Positions 16,578-26,331 of a DNA stretch of 64,000 bases are shown piece by piece. Position 1 is the first letter of the stretch; each line of letters opens with the position of its first letter. The DNA lies in the NCBI RefSeq assembly GCF_003143775.1, contig NZ_QFRJ01000001.1:62001-126000 (forward strand). Direction: 5' to 3'. The notes under the pieces are model-generated. The model saw nothing but the letters and a program-made list of their open reading frames with translations, was not told where the DNA came from and searched no databases. The DNA is from Brumimicrobium oceani (lineage in GTDB: Bacteria > Bacteroidota > Bacteroidia > Flavobacteriales_D > Crocinitomicaceae). The position numbers and the translations under genes were made by a program.

Positions 16578-17810
16578 TTAATCCACGTAAGTTTTAGCAT
16601 AAAATGAAGTGCCTAATTTTTTGTTTATAAATACACATACCTCATTTGCGACGAATTCATGATAACTTACACTTTGCGAACCATCCTTTTCTCCAATAAC
16701 ATCTAAAGAATACCCATCACCATAACAATATGCTAATCCAAGTTCAATCATTTTCCTTAAGTATTTATCACGGGGATTATAGCAATGAATATTTGCCTCT
16801 CCGCACGCATCAGCATAATCCCCGTCTTTCATCTTGGTTAAATGCGTTGTTTTGTGGAATTCTAAGGAAGCCTTCTTTGTAATCGTCGTTTTGGCTTCTT
16901 CAATCGTTTCCATAAGCAAACTTAGTTCCTGAGGAGTTAGTGATACAAAATCAACTTTATAATAGGCCTCTGGTGGTAAATCTTCTATTCGATGTGGGTA
17001 TGGAGAAGTATTAGATATATTCTGTAATAGAAGTAGTGAAATATTTTTAGGATCAAAACTAATACCATATTCATTTCCTTTTGAATCTAATTGAGCCAAC
17101 ACAATATCATGTAATTCATCTGCTTCACTTTGATTGCTTACTATCAAAAGTATTTCACTACAATGACTATCTTCCGAAAAAACATTTAGCGCAGGTACTT
17201 CCTCCTGATAAGTTGAGTGATGTTCTCCTATAATGTAATCGGAATCTACTTTTGGCTTTTTTAAGCGCCACTCTCTTTCATGGCTCCAATCTATTTTTTT
17301 ATCAGAAAGATCAAATGTCACTAAGCGATATTGCTCATTTAAAGGAAGAATAGATGAATGTAAAGTTCTATTAAAATTGTTGTTAGTGGTGTACCTAAAA
17401 TCTTGATCTTTCGACAAACCATAAATTACAGGACGAGCACCATATTTGTACATTTCTTTTTTTCTAATCGCTATACCATAGGTACTGTTTGAGTCTGAAC
17501 TTCTTTCTTTTGCATATTCAATAAAGGACTTTAAGGGCATCTCGGTAAAACAAATAACAGGAGAACCTCCGAACAATGTTGTTCTTCCATTTCGAAGGGA
17601 ATAATTATATCTTATACCACATTCTCTAACAATATTTTTTAAGGACTCAAAAGCTGTTAGCGAACTATGACCAAAGGGTAGTTGGTTGGAGTAGTCTAAA
17701 TAATACTCTCCTTCTTCTGATTCATCTTCAATGTATATTTCAGTTTGATTTTTGCTTGAAATATCTTTGGTGAAATGGATAAGCCAATCTGTTATATCTT
17801 TTCTTTTCAT
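16578..17810 (-). CDS. AbiGi/DUF2971-like protein, third gene of a Gabija-like operon
   Basis: 410 residues. N-terminal phrase DWLIHFTKD, a central GSPVICFTEMPLKSFIEYAK, and HEREWRLKKP near residue 200 are typical of AbiGi-like and DUF2971-like abortive-infection proteins; the C-terminal 150 residues are not recognised. Its start codon is one base after the stop of the helicase gene upstream, so it is the last gene of the same operon. The close coupling suggests it works with, or is kept in check by, the nuclease-helicase pair (inference). It has no visible catalytic triad I would trust. Confidence 0.5.
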   Translation of the reverse strand: MKRKDITDWLIHFTKDISSKNQTEIYIEDESEEGEYYLDYSNQLPFGHSSLTAFESLKNIVRECGIRYNYSLRNGRTTLFGGSPVICFTEMPLKSFIEYAKERSSDSNSTYGIAIRKKEMYKYGARPVIYGLSKDQDFRYTTNNNFNRTLHSSILPLNEQYRLVTFDLSDKKIDWSHEREWRLKKPKVDSDYIIGEHHSTYQEEVPALNVFSEDSHCSEILLIVSNQSEADELHDIVLAQLDSKGNEYGISFDPKNISLLLLQNISNTSPYPHRIEDLPPEAYYKVDFVSLTPQELSLLMETIEEAKTTITKKASLEFHKTTHLTKMKDGDYADACGEANIHCYNPRDKYLRKMIELGLAYCYGDGYSLDVIGEKDGSQSVSYHEFVANEVCVFINKKLGTSFYAKTYVD

Positions 17811-17811
17811 C

Positions 17812-19734
17812 TCAAATATTTACGACATTCTCGACACCAAACCACTCTTTAGCTTTTGAGATAACTTCTTGGCTTGGGTTGTTAAAAAATACTGCAAGAT
17901 TTTCTTTTGCTCTGGTACAACATACATAAAATATTTTTTGCGATCTATCCAAAACAGTAGGGGAACCCGCTTCTAAAAACAGATTTTCAAAGTTATAATT
18001 ATTCCACTTACCATTATCTAGGATAACAAGAACATTATCAAATTCTGCGCCTTTAGTTTTGTGCTGTGTAGAGAATGGTGTTTTACCTTCTAAGTATTCA
18101 AACAATTTTTGAAATTCGCTGAATTTTATATTTTTTACTCGATTGTATAAATAAACGTTTTTTTCTTGAAAGTCTTTCAACTTATCATCGATTAAACATA
18201 TTCCCTTTATATTAGCGTCATTAATAACCTCGTCTATTGTTTTTTCTCCAACATCGATTAGGTGTTCAATATTCTCTTTTAAAACTCTTTTACTTTTAAT
18301 ACTGGTTATCTGAAATCGAAAGTCCGTAACTTTTAAAAATTCATTGTACTTTTTGTTTTGATATAAAGAAATATTTTGTTGGATCTTAAATAAGTGCTTA
18401 ATTAGACTGTCTCTTTTTGCTCCTTTTTTACTTTTATCTTCCTCATCTTGTTTTTTATCATCCAAAAGTTGATCTTTAGTAAAATATACTTTAGATAACT
18501 CTAAATAGTTTAAAGTTTTAGCATAATTATAAAGTTCAGTGTTGTTAGCGATAAAATCCTTCATTCCTTTTGTCGGACTAACGGCTTTTAGGTCTCTTCC
18601 TGTTTTGCCATTTTGAAGAATCTCAATTACCTCACCAAAGGTGCTTTCTGAAAAGTCTAGATCAATATCATGTTTTTTAATATAATCTCTAATTCTATCT
18701 CTAAATTTCAGAACAAGATCTTTATCATAAACGCTCATTAAGTTCTCAAAACCTGCTTTATCAGCGATTAAATTATGTGTTAAGTTAAGCTCTTTAGTCT
18801 CTTTTGCCTCCTTAAAATCCCAATCATGATTTTTAACAAGGTATTCTCTAACACTTTCGACATTATCAGTATTAGAGTGTAAAAACAAGACAGTCCCTTG
18901 TTTAACAACACCACTATCCATATTGGGTGCTTTTAAATCCGAAGAAGGGATTTGATTAATGCCGTCTGTTCTAAGCTTATTGGCTAAATCAATCACTTTT
19001 TGAGGATTTCTTCTATTTTGTTCTTTTTTTATTTCATCAATAAGGTCATCTTCTTTGTATGCAGCCAAACTTCCTATCCCTTCAGGATAAATTGCTTGCA
19101 TCGCATCACCAAAAAATCCAATAATATTCTTTTTAGAACTTTTTTTAAAATGATTTAGAAATATCTCTACTACATATTTATTAGTATCTTGATATTCGTC
19201 AATAAAAATGAATTTATATTTATCCTTTACTATACTGCTTAATTTAGGATGGGAAGAAAATAGATAGTTCGCTAGAATCAAAAGTTCATCGTGAGAAATT
19301 ATTCCATCGCGCATTCTAAGAAATTCCTTATATTGAATACCATCATCTAAATTATCAAAATAATTTTCAGGAACAGGGTTTATATCTTTGATTGAAATTT
19401 TAGAAACTTCAATATCGTTTGCTAATGACACCAAAGCTTTTTTCAACTCTTTTTGAAAGTGTTTAATATTATCCCACAAAAAGTCGTGAATCGTAGATAC
19501 ATTCAAATTCTTATGGTTTACTCTTTCTTCTATTTCCTTAACAGCTGCATTAGTATATGTCATACAGGCTACTTGAACAGACGGATTTTCTTCTATTACT
19601 TGTCGAATAACACTTACTAAAGAATAAGTTTTTCCACTTCCTGCCCCACCACTTAATAGAAAGTTTTTCTCATCATCAATTAAGTTGAAAATATCTTGAA
19701 CTTCAGTCTCTAATTTTAATCTTTCTTTAACCAT
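17812..19734 (-). CDS. UvrD/PcrA-like helicase, Gabija GajB-like
   Basis: A superfamily 1 helicase of 640 residues with all main motifs: Walker A GGAGSGKT (residues 29-36), motif II FIFIDEYQDTN, motif III GDAMQAIY, an arginine motif EQNRRNP, motif V TQHKTKGAEFDNV and motif VI YVCCTRAKENL. The ATG at 19734 is preferred over the upstream in-frame start at 19770 because MVKERLKLE leads straight into the helicase fold. It overlaps the 3' end of the OLD nuclease gene by 19 bp. Nuclease plus UvrD-like helicase in this order is the Gabija anti-phage arrangement; this helicase is longer than the approximately 500-residue GajB I recall. Confidence 0.8.
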   Translation of the reverse strand: MVKERLKLETEVQDIFNLIDDEKNFLLSGGAGSGKTYSLVSVIRQVIEENPSVQVACMTYTNAAVKEIEERVNHKNLNVSTIHDFLWDNIKHFQKELKKALVSLANDIEVSKISIKDINPVPENYFDNLDDGIQYKEFLRMRDGIISHDELLILANYLFSSHPKLSSIVKDKYKFIFIDEYQDTNKYVVEIFLNHFKKSSKKNIIGFFGDAMQAIYPEGIGSLAAYKEDDLIDEIKKEQNRRNPQKVIDLANKLRTDGINQIPSSDLKAPNMDSGVVKQGTVLFLHSNTDNVESVREYLVKNHDWDFKEAKETKELNLTHNLIADKAGFENLMSVYDKDLVLKFRDRIRDYIKKHDIDLDFSESTFGEVIEILQNGKTGRDLKAVSPTKGMKDFIANNTELYNYAKTLNYLELSKVYFTKDQLLDDKKQDEEDKSKKGAKRDSLIKHLFKIQQNISLYQNKKYNEFLKVTDFRFQITSIKSKRVLKENIEHLIDVGEKTIDEVINDANIKGICLIDDKLKDFQEKNVYLYNRVKNIKFSEFQKLFEYLEGKTPFSTQHKTKGAEFDNVLVILDNGKWNNYNFENLFLEAGSPTVLDRSQKIFYVCCTRAKENLAVFFNNPSQEVISKAKEWFGVENVVNI

Positions 19735-21794
19735 AATAAACCGTTTTTTATGTAAGATGGAATATTCCAATTAGAGAAGTTTTCATCACTATGATATAAA
19801 ATATCTAAGGCAAAATGTGTTTTCTTCTTTACACAACTTTCAGCTAATTGATAGGCATCATTAGTATCAATGTCAAATAATTTGGGATTTTTCAATCCTT
19901 GAAAGCTACTTTTGTTTCCCTTAATAAAGTCAAGGTTAATGTGTATGAATGAATCTTCAAAGGTTCTTGCATGGTAAGAATCTTCTTCCTGTTGATAAGA
20001 AAGACTTACGATAGCTCCCCCTTGAAGAGAAATCGTTCTATCATCTTCCTGAAAATCTTTAATCTGATCCCATGAAGAGTTTTTTAAGAAGTGTTTAATC
20101 GCAGAATTACTAGTATCTGTTCCCTCCCCAACCGAACAAGTACTCCATACATCTTTTCCGTCTTTATAAGTTTTCATTTTAGGATCGATATCCGTAATTA
20201 TTAAGGTTTTTATTCCCAAAAACTCAATAAAACTTTGAAATATTTGAGAATAAGCTCCAACTTCAATTATTGAAATATTCTGGGACAACAAAGGTAGAAA
20301 AGCATCTTCTTCACCTGTATCTTTCAAGCGTTGATCTTCTTCAATATCGATCTTTCTCATAAAGGTTGGTATCAATATTCTTTCAGTATCACCTTCAATC
20401 ATTATAACTTTATCTGCAAAGAAAATTTCGGCCCTACTTATTGTTAAGTATTGTTTTAAAAATTGATATTGATTTGGAACATTTTCATATTTTTTTATCA
20501 GGTCTTTCAAATTTTTCGTATCAACATTATTCTTACTTATAGCTTTTAGATATTTAATATCTTCGAAATCACTGTCTGCTACTATGTGTGATGAATGTGA
20601 TGTAATAACATATTGAAGCCTTCTATTTATATTATCATCTCTTTTTATTCCTTCACCGAGTAGTTTTTTTATGTTTTTAATGAATACGTACTGCATTTGA
20701 GGATGGGTGTGGGCTTCGGGTTCCTCAATAAACAGTAGGTTTATATCAGCAGGCTTTTTATTTTCATCTCTTTTGAATTCCTGTACCAGAATTTCAATTT
20801 CAAAAATCATGCTGATTAAGTTCATATAACCTAAACCATTATAATGTTCAGGTAATTGATTGTCATCATGAGTGTAAACAACAGTTGTATTTCCTTCAAG
20901 TAACTCCCGATGTTGTAAGGTTGAAATTATTGCTATGTCAGTATCATTAAGCTTAATTCCTCCAAAGTCTTGTACTTTTTTTATTACTTCTTTAAACTGT
21001 TCTTTATAAATATCACTTAACGCATCATCAGTTTCAGAAAGCTGATCTTTAAACTTTTCTGTTGCATCTGATTTTTCAGTATTGTCTTCTTGCTTTTTAT
21101 AAAGAACAGAAGTTTGTTTTGAAAGCGTACTTTCTTTGTCTTTATTTGTTACATCACGTCTTGCACCAATGTACTTAAAATTGACAATTTCTTTTAAACT
21201 AATTCCTTCGCTTTCAAGATTAATACAATTGTTTTCGTTCACTCTTTTAGTTTCAACATCATATTCAAAAGAATACTTCAATATATTAAAGTAGTTTCCA
21301 ATTTCTCTTTTAATAAAGTCTTTTAAGTCTTTAACTTTATACTTCTCGTTTGCATCTTTTTTGACTTTTTCATTGATCACAAAAGTCGAATAATCATCTC
21401 TTAATTTTATTAGTTTATCAAAACCTAAAACATAATTAAAGCCAAGCACTACTATGTTATTATCTGGATCTAGGTCCATTAAAACTCTACTTATATTCGA
21501 AAGGTCGTCAAGCTCATCATACTCAATAAATAATTTAAGCTTGATTCCTATAGGAAGAAATTCTTCAGTTATGGTGGGTGATTTTATTTGATCTTCTAAT
21601 TCTTTTTTGAAGTCAATATTAAAGTCATCGTACGAGAACTTACTTTTTTCATTTAAAAACTTATCTAGTACTGAAAGAATTGAAGTTTTACCAGTATTGT
21701 TCTTTCCTATCACAAGCGTAAGCTCATCTTCTAAATCCATCGAGAAGTTTTTAAGAAGTCTAAAGTTCTCGATTTCTATTCTAAATATTTTCAT
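19716..21794 (-). CDS. OLD-family ATP-dependent nuclease, Gabija GajA-like
   Basis: 692 residues: an ABC-type ATPase (Walker A GKNNTGKTS at residues 30-38; Walker B LLFIEEPEAHTHPQ; switch VITSHSSHIV) followed by a TOPRIM nuclease domain (VIMIEGDTERILIP and LIITDIDPK, giving the acidic metal-binding residues). Together with the overlapping UvrD-like helicase it forms a Gabija-like pair; class 2 OLD nucleases are known to pair with such helicases and to cut phage DNA when nucleotide levels drop. It is longer than the approximately 580-residue type GajA. The type ISP gene ends 63 bp upstream on the same strand. Confidence 0.8.
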   Translation of the reverse strand: MKIFRIEIENFRLLKNFSMDLEDELTLVIGKNNTGKTSILSVLDKFLNEKSKFSYDDFNIDFKKELEDQIKSPTITEEFLPIGIKLKLFIEYDELDDLSNISRVLMDLDPDNNIVVLGFNYVLGFDKLIKLRDDYSTFVINEKVKKDANEKYKVKDLKDFIKREIGNYFNILKYSFEYDVETKRVNENNCINLESEGISLKEIVNFKYIGARRDVTNKDKESTLSKQTSVLYKKQEDNTEKSDATEKFKDQLSETDDALSDIYKEQFKEVIKKVQDFGGIKLNDTDIAIISTLQHRELLEGNTTVVYTHDDNQLPEHYNGLGYMNLISMIFEIEILVQEFKRDENKKPADINLLFIEEPEAHTHPQMQYVFIKNIKKLLGEGIKRDDNINRRLQYVITSHSSHIVADSDFEDIKYLKAISKNNVDTKNLKDLIKKYENVPNQYQFLKQYLTISRAEIFFADKVIMIEGDTERILIPTFMRKIDIEEDQRLKDTGEEDAFLPLLSQNISIIEVGAYSQIFQSFIEFLGIKTLIITDIDPKMKTYKDGKDVWSTCSVGEGTDTSNSAIKHFLKNSSWDQIKDFQEDDRTISLQGGAIVSLSYQQEEDSYHARTFEDSFIHINLDFIKGNKSSFQGLKNPKLFDIDTNDAYQLAESCVKKKTHFALDILYHSDENFSNWNIPSYIKNGLLWLKKD

Positions 21795-21856
21795 AATTTA
21801 TGGTAGGTTTGATCTTAATTATCGATTATATCTATTTTTTACTATTTCCCTTATCT

Positions 21857-24800
21857 CTACTCAATTTCAACCTTATCAATCTCCTTCATCAACCTATCTG
21901 TCTCCGTCAACGCCACAATAATCTTTTGATAATGAAGTATGTCCTCAAACTCTAACGTTCTATCCTTACGGTCTTTTAACCATTTCTGAGCGGGTTGATA
22001 ACCTCCGATATAAAACTCCCAGGCCACCAATGGCACATTATCAAAATATTGATCATCATTTATCCAAACGCGACCTGTTGAATCATCAATGGCCTCATAC
22101 CCGATTTCCGTTTTAGTAAGCTTGCGAGTTACTTTGTTATCTCCACCTATTGGATAGCTTGTAATATAATCTTCTACTTTATCGGATTCTAATAAATGAA
22201 TTTGACGTATTTCACCACCTAGTTTAACAAGTTGCCAAAAAGTTGCTGCGTCTTTTGGATAGGGTACTCTTGGAAAATCTATTTTTAAGAATTCTTTGTA
22301 TTTCTCTCTGTAAGTAGGAGAATGTAAAACAGCATAGATATAGTCTAAAATATCTATTGGGGCGAAAGTGTTTTCTTTTGTTTCTTTTTCGTTGGTAAAT
22401 GTTAAACCTAAATTTAAAGCAATTTGATTTACAATTTCTTGGTTTAGATTAGGTCTTCTATCAGTTTCCTCTTCAATAGTTTGTTGGCCATTTTTAGTAG
22501 GATAATAATAAAGAGGAAAAACATAACCGCCACCTCTGTAAAAGACATTATAATCAACTAATGAATTAGTGCAAAATATCAGATTCCATTGCATATGCCC
22601 TATAACCTGTCCTTGTCTACCAATAATTAAACCTTCGTTTTTGTGCCCATCAAAATGAAACATTGCTTTTTGAGCTGAACGACTAATAATTTCGGGGTCA
22701 TAATATGTCCATCTAGAATCAAACGGGCGGTAAACACTTTGTTTAATATGGTCAGTATTAAACTCCTTATCTCTAATAACAGAGGTGATTTTGTAACTAC
22801 CAGAGTCTTTTATTTTATACTCATCAATAAAATTTTGGTCAAAATCTCCTGTTAAAAGTGAATTAAACCTATTCTTTAAATTTCTTCTGATTGAATCATA
22901 AAAAAGATTATCTCTATCCGTTTTAATACCTGAATTTGAAGCATTAAATAGGGTATTTATTTTGAACCCTTTATTATGGCTTTCTTGTTCTGAAAAATCT
23001 TTTTCAACGAAGAAAAAATAAGGATCTACAGGATTGAGTTCTTTCCAAGAAATATTTTCTAAATTATGGTCATTAAGAAATTTATATTTTTCTTTTCTTG
23101 TTCCATACTGTTCATTATAAAACACAGAATTATTTTGTTTTTTTGTTTTTGAACCTGTTTTAATGAAAATATTTATACTAACACCTTGTTGAATATCAAA
23201 AACATTTTCATCATTATCAGCGATTAAATTTACTTCCTTAAGTTTTGCAAAACCGTGCAAATCAAGTATGTAGATTTTGTCAAAACTCTCCATTAAGTTT
23301 TTTCTCATTTGACGATGGGTAATCCCATCAATAAAACTATTATTTGAGATGTATGCTAAAACCCCACTTCCATTTTTGTCAATAAAGTGTTGACCATAAC
23401 GAATAAACTTAATGTAATCATCATCTAAGTTTATTTTTCTTTCGTTTAAATTTTTCTTATAATCTTTTATTAAATTTTGTATCCAATTGCCTTTGTTGGT
23501 GCTGCTAACAGCATAAGGAGGATTTCCAATCACACACATCACTGGTGTGTCACGTTTAATATGATTGGCTTCATTGGCTTCGCTACTTAACCAATTGGCA
23601 AACAAAGTTCCTGTATCTGGATGATACTCCTCTAAACTATTGGTTAGATAAACTTTTGTTCTTTGATCTCTTGTTGGTTTAAATCCTGTTTCTTTTAATA
23701 ATAAATCCAATTGCAAATGCGCCATAGCATAACTCGCCATCAATAACTCAAAGCCATTCAAACGAGGGAGTAAATCATTTTCAACATAACTACTCCAAAT
23801 CCCTTCTTGGCCTTTAAACTTCTTATTCACGTGTTTAATCACTTCCGCTAAGAACGTTCCTGTTCCTGTAGCAGGATCCAGAATTTGAACTTTGTGAACT
23901 TCTTTTTCTACTTGTTTATATCCAGTTGTAGAACGTTTGTCAGGGGTTTGCGTATCTATATTTATTTTTGTCTTGGAAGTGTCCGCTAGACCTTGTGGTA
24001 AATCAAATTCTGTTTTTAGAATATCATCGACTGCACGAACAATAAAGTTTACAACAGGGGCAGGAGTGTACCAAACACCTCTCGCTTTTCTTAAAGCTGG
24101 ATCGTACTCTGCCAAGAAAGTTTCATAGAAGTGAATAATTGGGTCTTCCATTTGGGTAGATTTCCCATAATTCTTAAGAATTTCTTCAACGTTACACGCC
24201 AAGAATATTTCGGTAAGATTTTCTACAATCCATTTTATCCTATCGTCAATATCAGGTCCTGCAATATACCCAAACAACTTTCTTAAAAAAGGATTTGATT
24301 TAGGAATTAATTCAGCAGCTTCTTGTCTGCTAAATGTATTTATAGTTGGATCATGTAAGCGGGCTGCAAACATTCCATAAGCAATTGTCTGCGCATAAAC
24401 ATCAGCAAATCCTTTGGGCGTTATATCGTGAATTAAAATCTCCTTGAAAGCTTGTTTTTGTTCTCGAAGCGTACTGTTTTGATGATTTTCTTCATCGCTT
24501 GTTAAAGACTTTTCTATAATGTCAGATAAAAGACGTGCTTTCCCTGCCATCATCTCTGCTAACTTTTTAGGACTTTTAATATTTTGTCCCACATGTACAC
24601 AGAAATCTTTAAGAAGATTGGTAAACCTTTCAAAATTTTCAGGTAAACCGACTATTCGCTGATCAGTAATTTCGGCAATAGCAATTTTAGTAATAAACTC
24701 ACCGTCTCGGTATAAGTGAAAATCAAGGTAATCTGTAAATATCAGGTTGTTTAATGATGCTTTGTAGCGGTCAAATTGTTCTTTGTTTACAGACTTCTTT

Positions 24801-25039
24801 TTTCCTTCAAGGTCTTTGTCACCAATATCCTTAGCTTCAATAAATCCAACAGGAATATCTCTTTTTGTCAAGATATAGTCTGGTGCACCACAGGCTTGTC
24901 TTTTAGGTTCATTAGTTGCTCTTACTTCAGGAACTAATGATTCTATCAGATTCTGTAAGTCTCCTCTAAATGTGTGTTCTGTAGCGTTTCCTAATTTGTA
25001 TCGTTGGTTTAGGTTGTCGATGTAGTTATGTATAGTCAT
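21857..25039 (-). CDS. Type ISP-like restriction-modification enzyme (single chain, no helicase)
   Basis: 1060 residues. N-terminal PD-(D/E)xK nuclease: D54 in GAPDYI and E68-A-K70 in GFIEAKDIG. A gamma-type N6-adenine methyltransferase follows: motif I LDPATGTGTFL near residue 390 and catalytic motif IV NPPY near 505. The C-terminal 350 residues resemble the type ISP target-recognition region (phrases VPLVAWEFYIGGYQP, DILHYQKIIVAL). The SF2 helicase found between nuclease and methylase in long type ISP enzymes is absent, so cutting would not use DNA translocation. It opens the cluster that continues into the OLD nuclease and helicase genes. Confidence 0.75.
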   Translation of the reverse strand: MTIHNYIDNLNQRYKLGNATEHTFRGDLQNLIESLVPEVRATNEPKRQACGAPDYILTKRDIPVGFIEAKDIGDKDLEGKKKSVNKEQFDRYKASLNNLIFTDYLDFHLYRDGEFITKIAIAEITDQRIVGLPENFERFTNLLKDFCVHVGQNIKSPKKLAEMMAGKARLLSDIIEKSLTSDEENHQNSTLREQKQAFKEILIHDITPKGFADVYAQTIAYGMFAARLHDPTINTFSRQEAAELIPKSNPFLRKLFGYIAGPDIDDRIKWIVENLTEIFLACNVEEILKNYGKSTQMEDPIIHFYETFLAEYDPALRKARGVWYTPAPVVNFIVRAVDDILKTEFDLPQGLADTSKTKINIDTQTPDKRSTTGYKQVEKEVHKVQILDPATGTGTFLAEVIKHVNKKFKGQEGIWSSYVENDLLPRLNGFELLMASYAMAHLQLDLLLKETGFKPTRDQRTKVYLTNSLEEYHPDTGTLFANWLSSEANEANHIKRDTPVMCVIGNPPYAVSSTNKGNWIQNLIKDYKKNLNERKINLDDDYIKFIRYGQHFIDKNGSGVLAYISNNSFIDGITHRQMRKNLMESFDKIYILDLHGFAKLKEVNLIADNDENVFDIQQGVSINIFIKTGSKTKKQNNSVFYNEQYGTRKEKYKFLNDHNLENISWKELNPVDPYFFFVEKDFSEQESHNKGFKINTLFNASNSGIKTDRDNLFYDSIRRNLKNRFNSLLTGDFDQNFIDEYKIKDSGSYKITSVIRDKEFNTDHIKQSVYRPFDSRWTYYDPEIISRSAQKAMFHFDGHKNEGLIIGRQGQVIGHMQWNLIFCTNSLVDYNVFYRGGGYVFPLYYYPTKNGQQTIEEETDRRPNLNQEIVNQIALNLGLTFTNEKETKENTFAPIDILDYIYAVLHSPTYREKYKEFLKIDFPRVPYPKDAATFWQLVKLGGEIRQIHLLESDKVEDYITSYPIGGDNKVTRKLTKTEIGYEAIDDSTGRVWINDDQYFDNVPLVAWEFYIGGYQPAQKWLKDRKDRTLEFEDILHYQKIIVALTETDRLMKEIDKVEIE

Positions 25040-25283
25040 TCTAAAAGTTCATTGGTTTAGTTGAGTAATCATTTTACGAGTTTCGTTAAAAACAATTCCG
25101 TGATTAATCAGTTTTTTAAATTAGTTGAAAAAGGTACAGATTTTAATCTAATTTGATGATGTTTGGTGTGAAATAATGTTTTTTGTAATTACTTGAATGG
25201 GATTTTGTGGTAGTGAATATGTAAAAGTTGGAGTTGTGGGGTGGGATTCGCCTTAGCACACCCATCTATATCGAATTAGTCCT

Positions 25284-26189
25284 TTAGTTTGTAAAGTTAT
25301 TTATCCAACCTATATTTTCAATGTTTGATAATATTTTCTCTCTTGAATTCTTGTACTGGCTGCTGTATCCTTTGAATTGCTTATACGAAGTTTTTAAAGC
25401 ATTTTTCATTTCAGCGTAATTATGTTCGCATTGCAAGATAAGAGGACCAGATTGTTCTACAAAAGGTAATTCAGGAAACTTTTGATTCAGTTTGTACATA
25501 GGGTTGATTATAGTGGAGTATGTGATGTGAGGATAGTTCCTTTCTTTTAATGGAAGTTTTGTCCAGTGACTCCAATACCTCTCTTGATAATCTAGATATT
25601 CAATTAAAACTTCGCCTTTTCTTGGAAGGTTATTGTTGATTTCATTCAAAAGTCTTTCATGATAGTTTTGATACTCTTGCAGAAAATAGCGGTATTGATC
25701 ATGAAACTCTTTATAATTATTTTGTAAATCCAATAGATTTTTCTCTAACTGACTTTCTAAAAACTTTATATTAGATAATGTATCCCATATATTGTGGAAT
25801 GCTTCTTCTTTTTTAATTCTTTTATTTTTAGAATACCATCTAAATTTGGAGTAAAATGAGTTATGAATTTCATTGAAATCAATAAGGTAAATGATTTCCA
25901 AATAAGAAATAGGCTTATGAGTATACTTCCAACCATCTGTGTTCTCAATTGTGATTGTTGGATAGAACTTTTCTGTGTTCCTTTCTTTATCTTTTAAATT
26001 ATCCGCAACTTTATTAAGTAAGGATGAAAAACGCTGACGAGTGCTTTTTCGTTTTATTAAAATTTTTATGTATTCAAATATAAATTTGCTCAAACCTCCA
26101 ATTATAAATACAATTAGAGAGATTAAGATTGGGACTGTGATCGTGTTGTCAATGCCTAATGCAGTGTTTATCCATTTTACTATTTCCAT
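25284..26189 (-). CDS. Membrane-anchored uncharacterised protein (301 aa)
   Basis: One strong transmembrane segment occupies residues about 18-38 (TVPILISLIVFIIGGLSKFI), followed by a basic stretch and 250 mostly helical, charged residues (many Tyr, Glu and Lys). No motif is recognised. It lies 245 bp upstream of the ISP gene and 143 bp downstream of the HEPN gene, all on the minus strand. A membrane partner of a defence system is possible but unsupported. Confidence 0.55.
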   Translation of the reverse strand: MEIVKWINTALGIDNTITVPILISLIVFIIGGLSKFIFEYIKILIKRKSTRQRFSSLLNKVADNLKDKERNTEKFYPTITIENTDGWKYTHKPISYLEIIYLIDFNEIHNSFYSKFRWYSKNKRIKKEEAFHNIWDTLSNIKFLESQLEKNLLDLQNNYKEFHDQYRYFLQEYQNYHERLLNEINNNLPRKGEVLIEYLDYQERYWSHWTKLPLKERNYPHITYSTIINPMYKLNQKFPELPFVEQSGPLILQCEHNYAEMKNALKTSYKQFKGYSSQYKNSREKILSNIENIGWINNFTN

Positions 26190-26331
26190 AATTTATTTTT
26201 ACGCTTGTGTTGGTGTATTGTAAATTTAATGCTTTAAGTTCTAAGATGAAAAATCATTATGTTTTTCTAAACCTTATGTCTTTTTGCATAAGGAGTGATA
26301 AGATGCTCTGTAATAAATTATGGAACTATTA

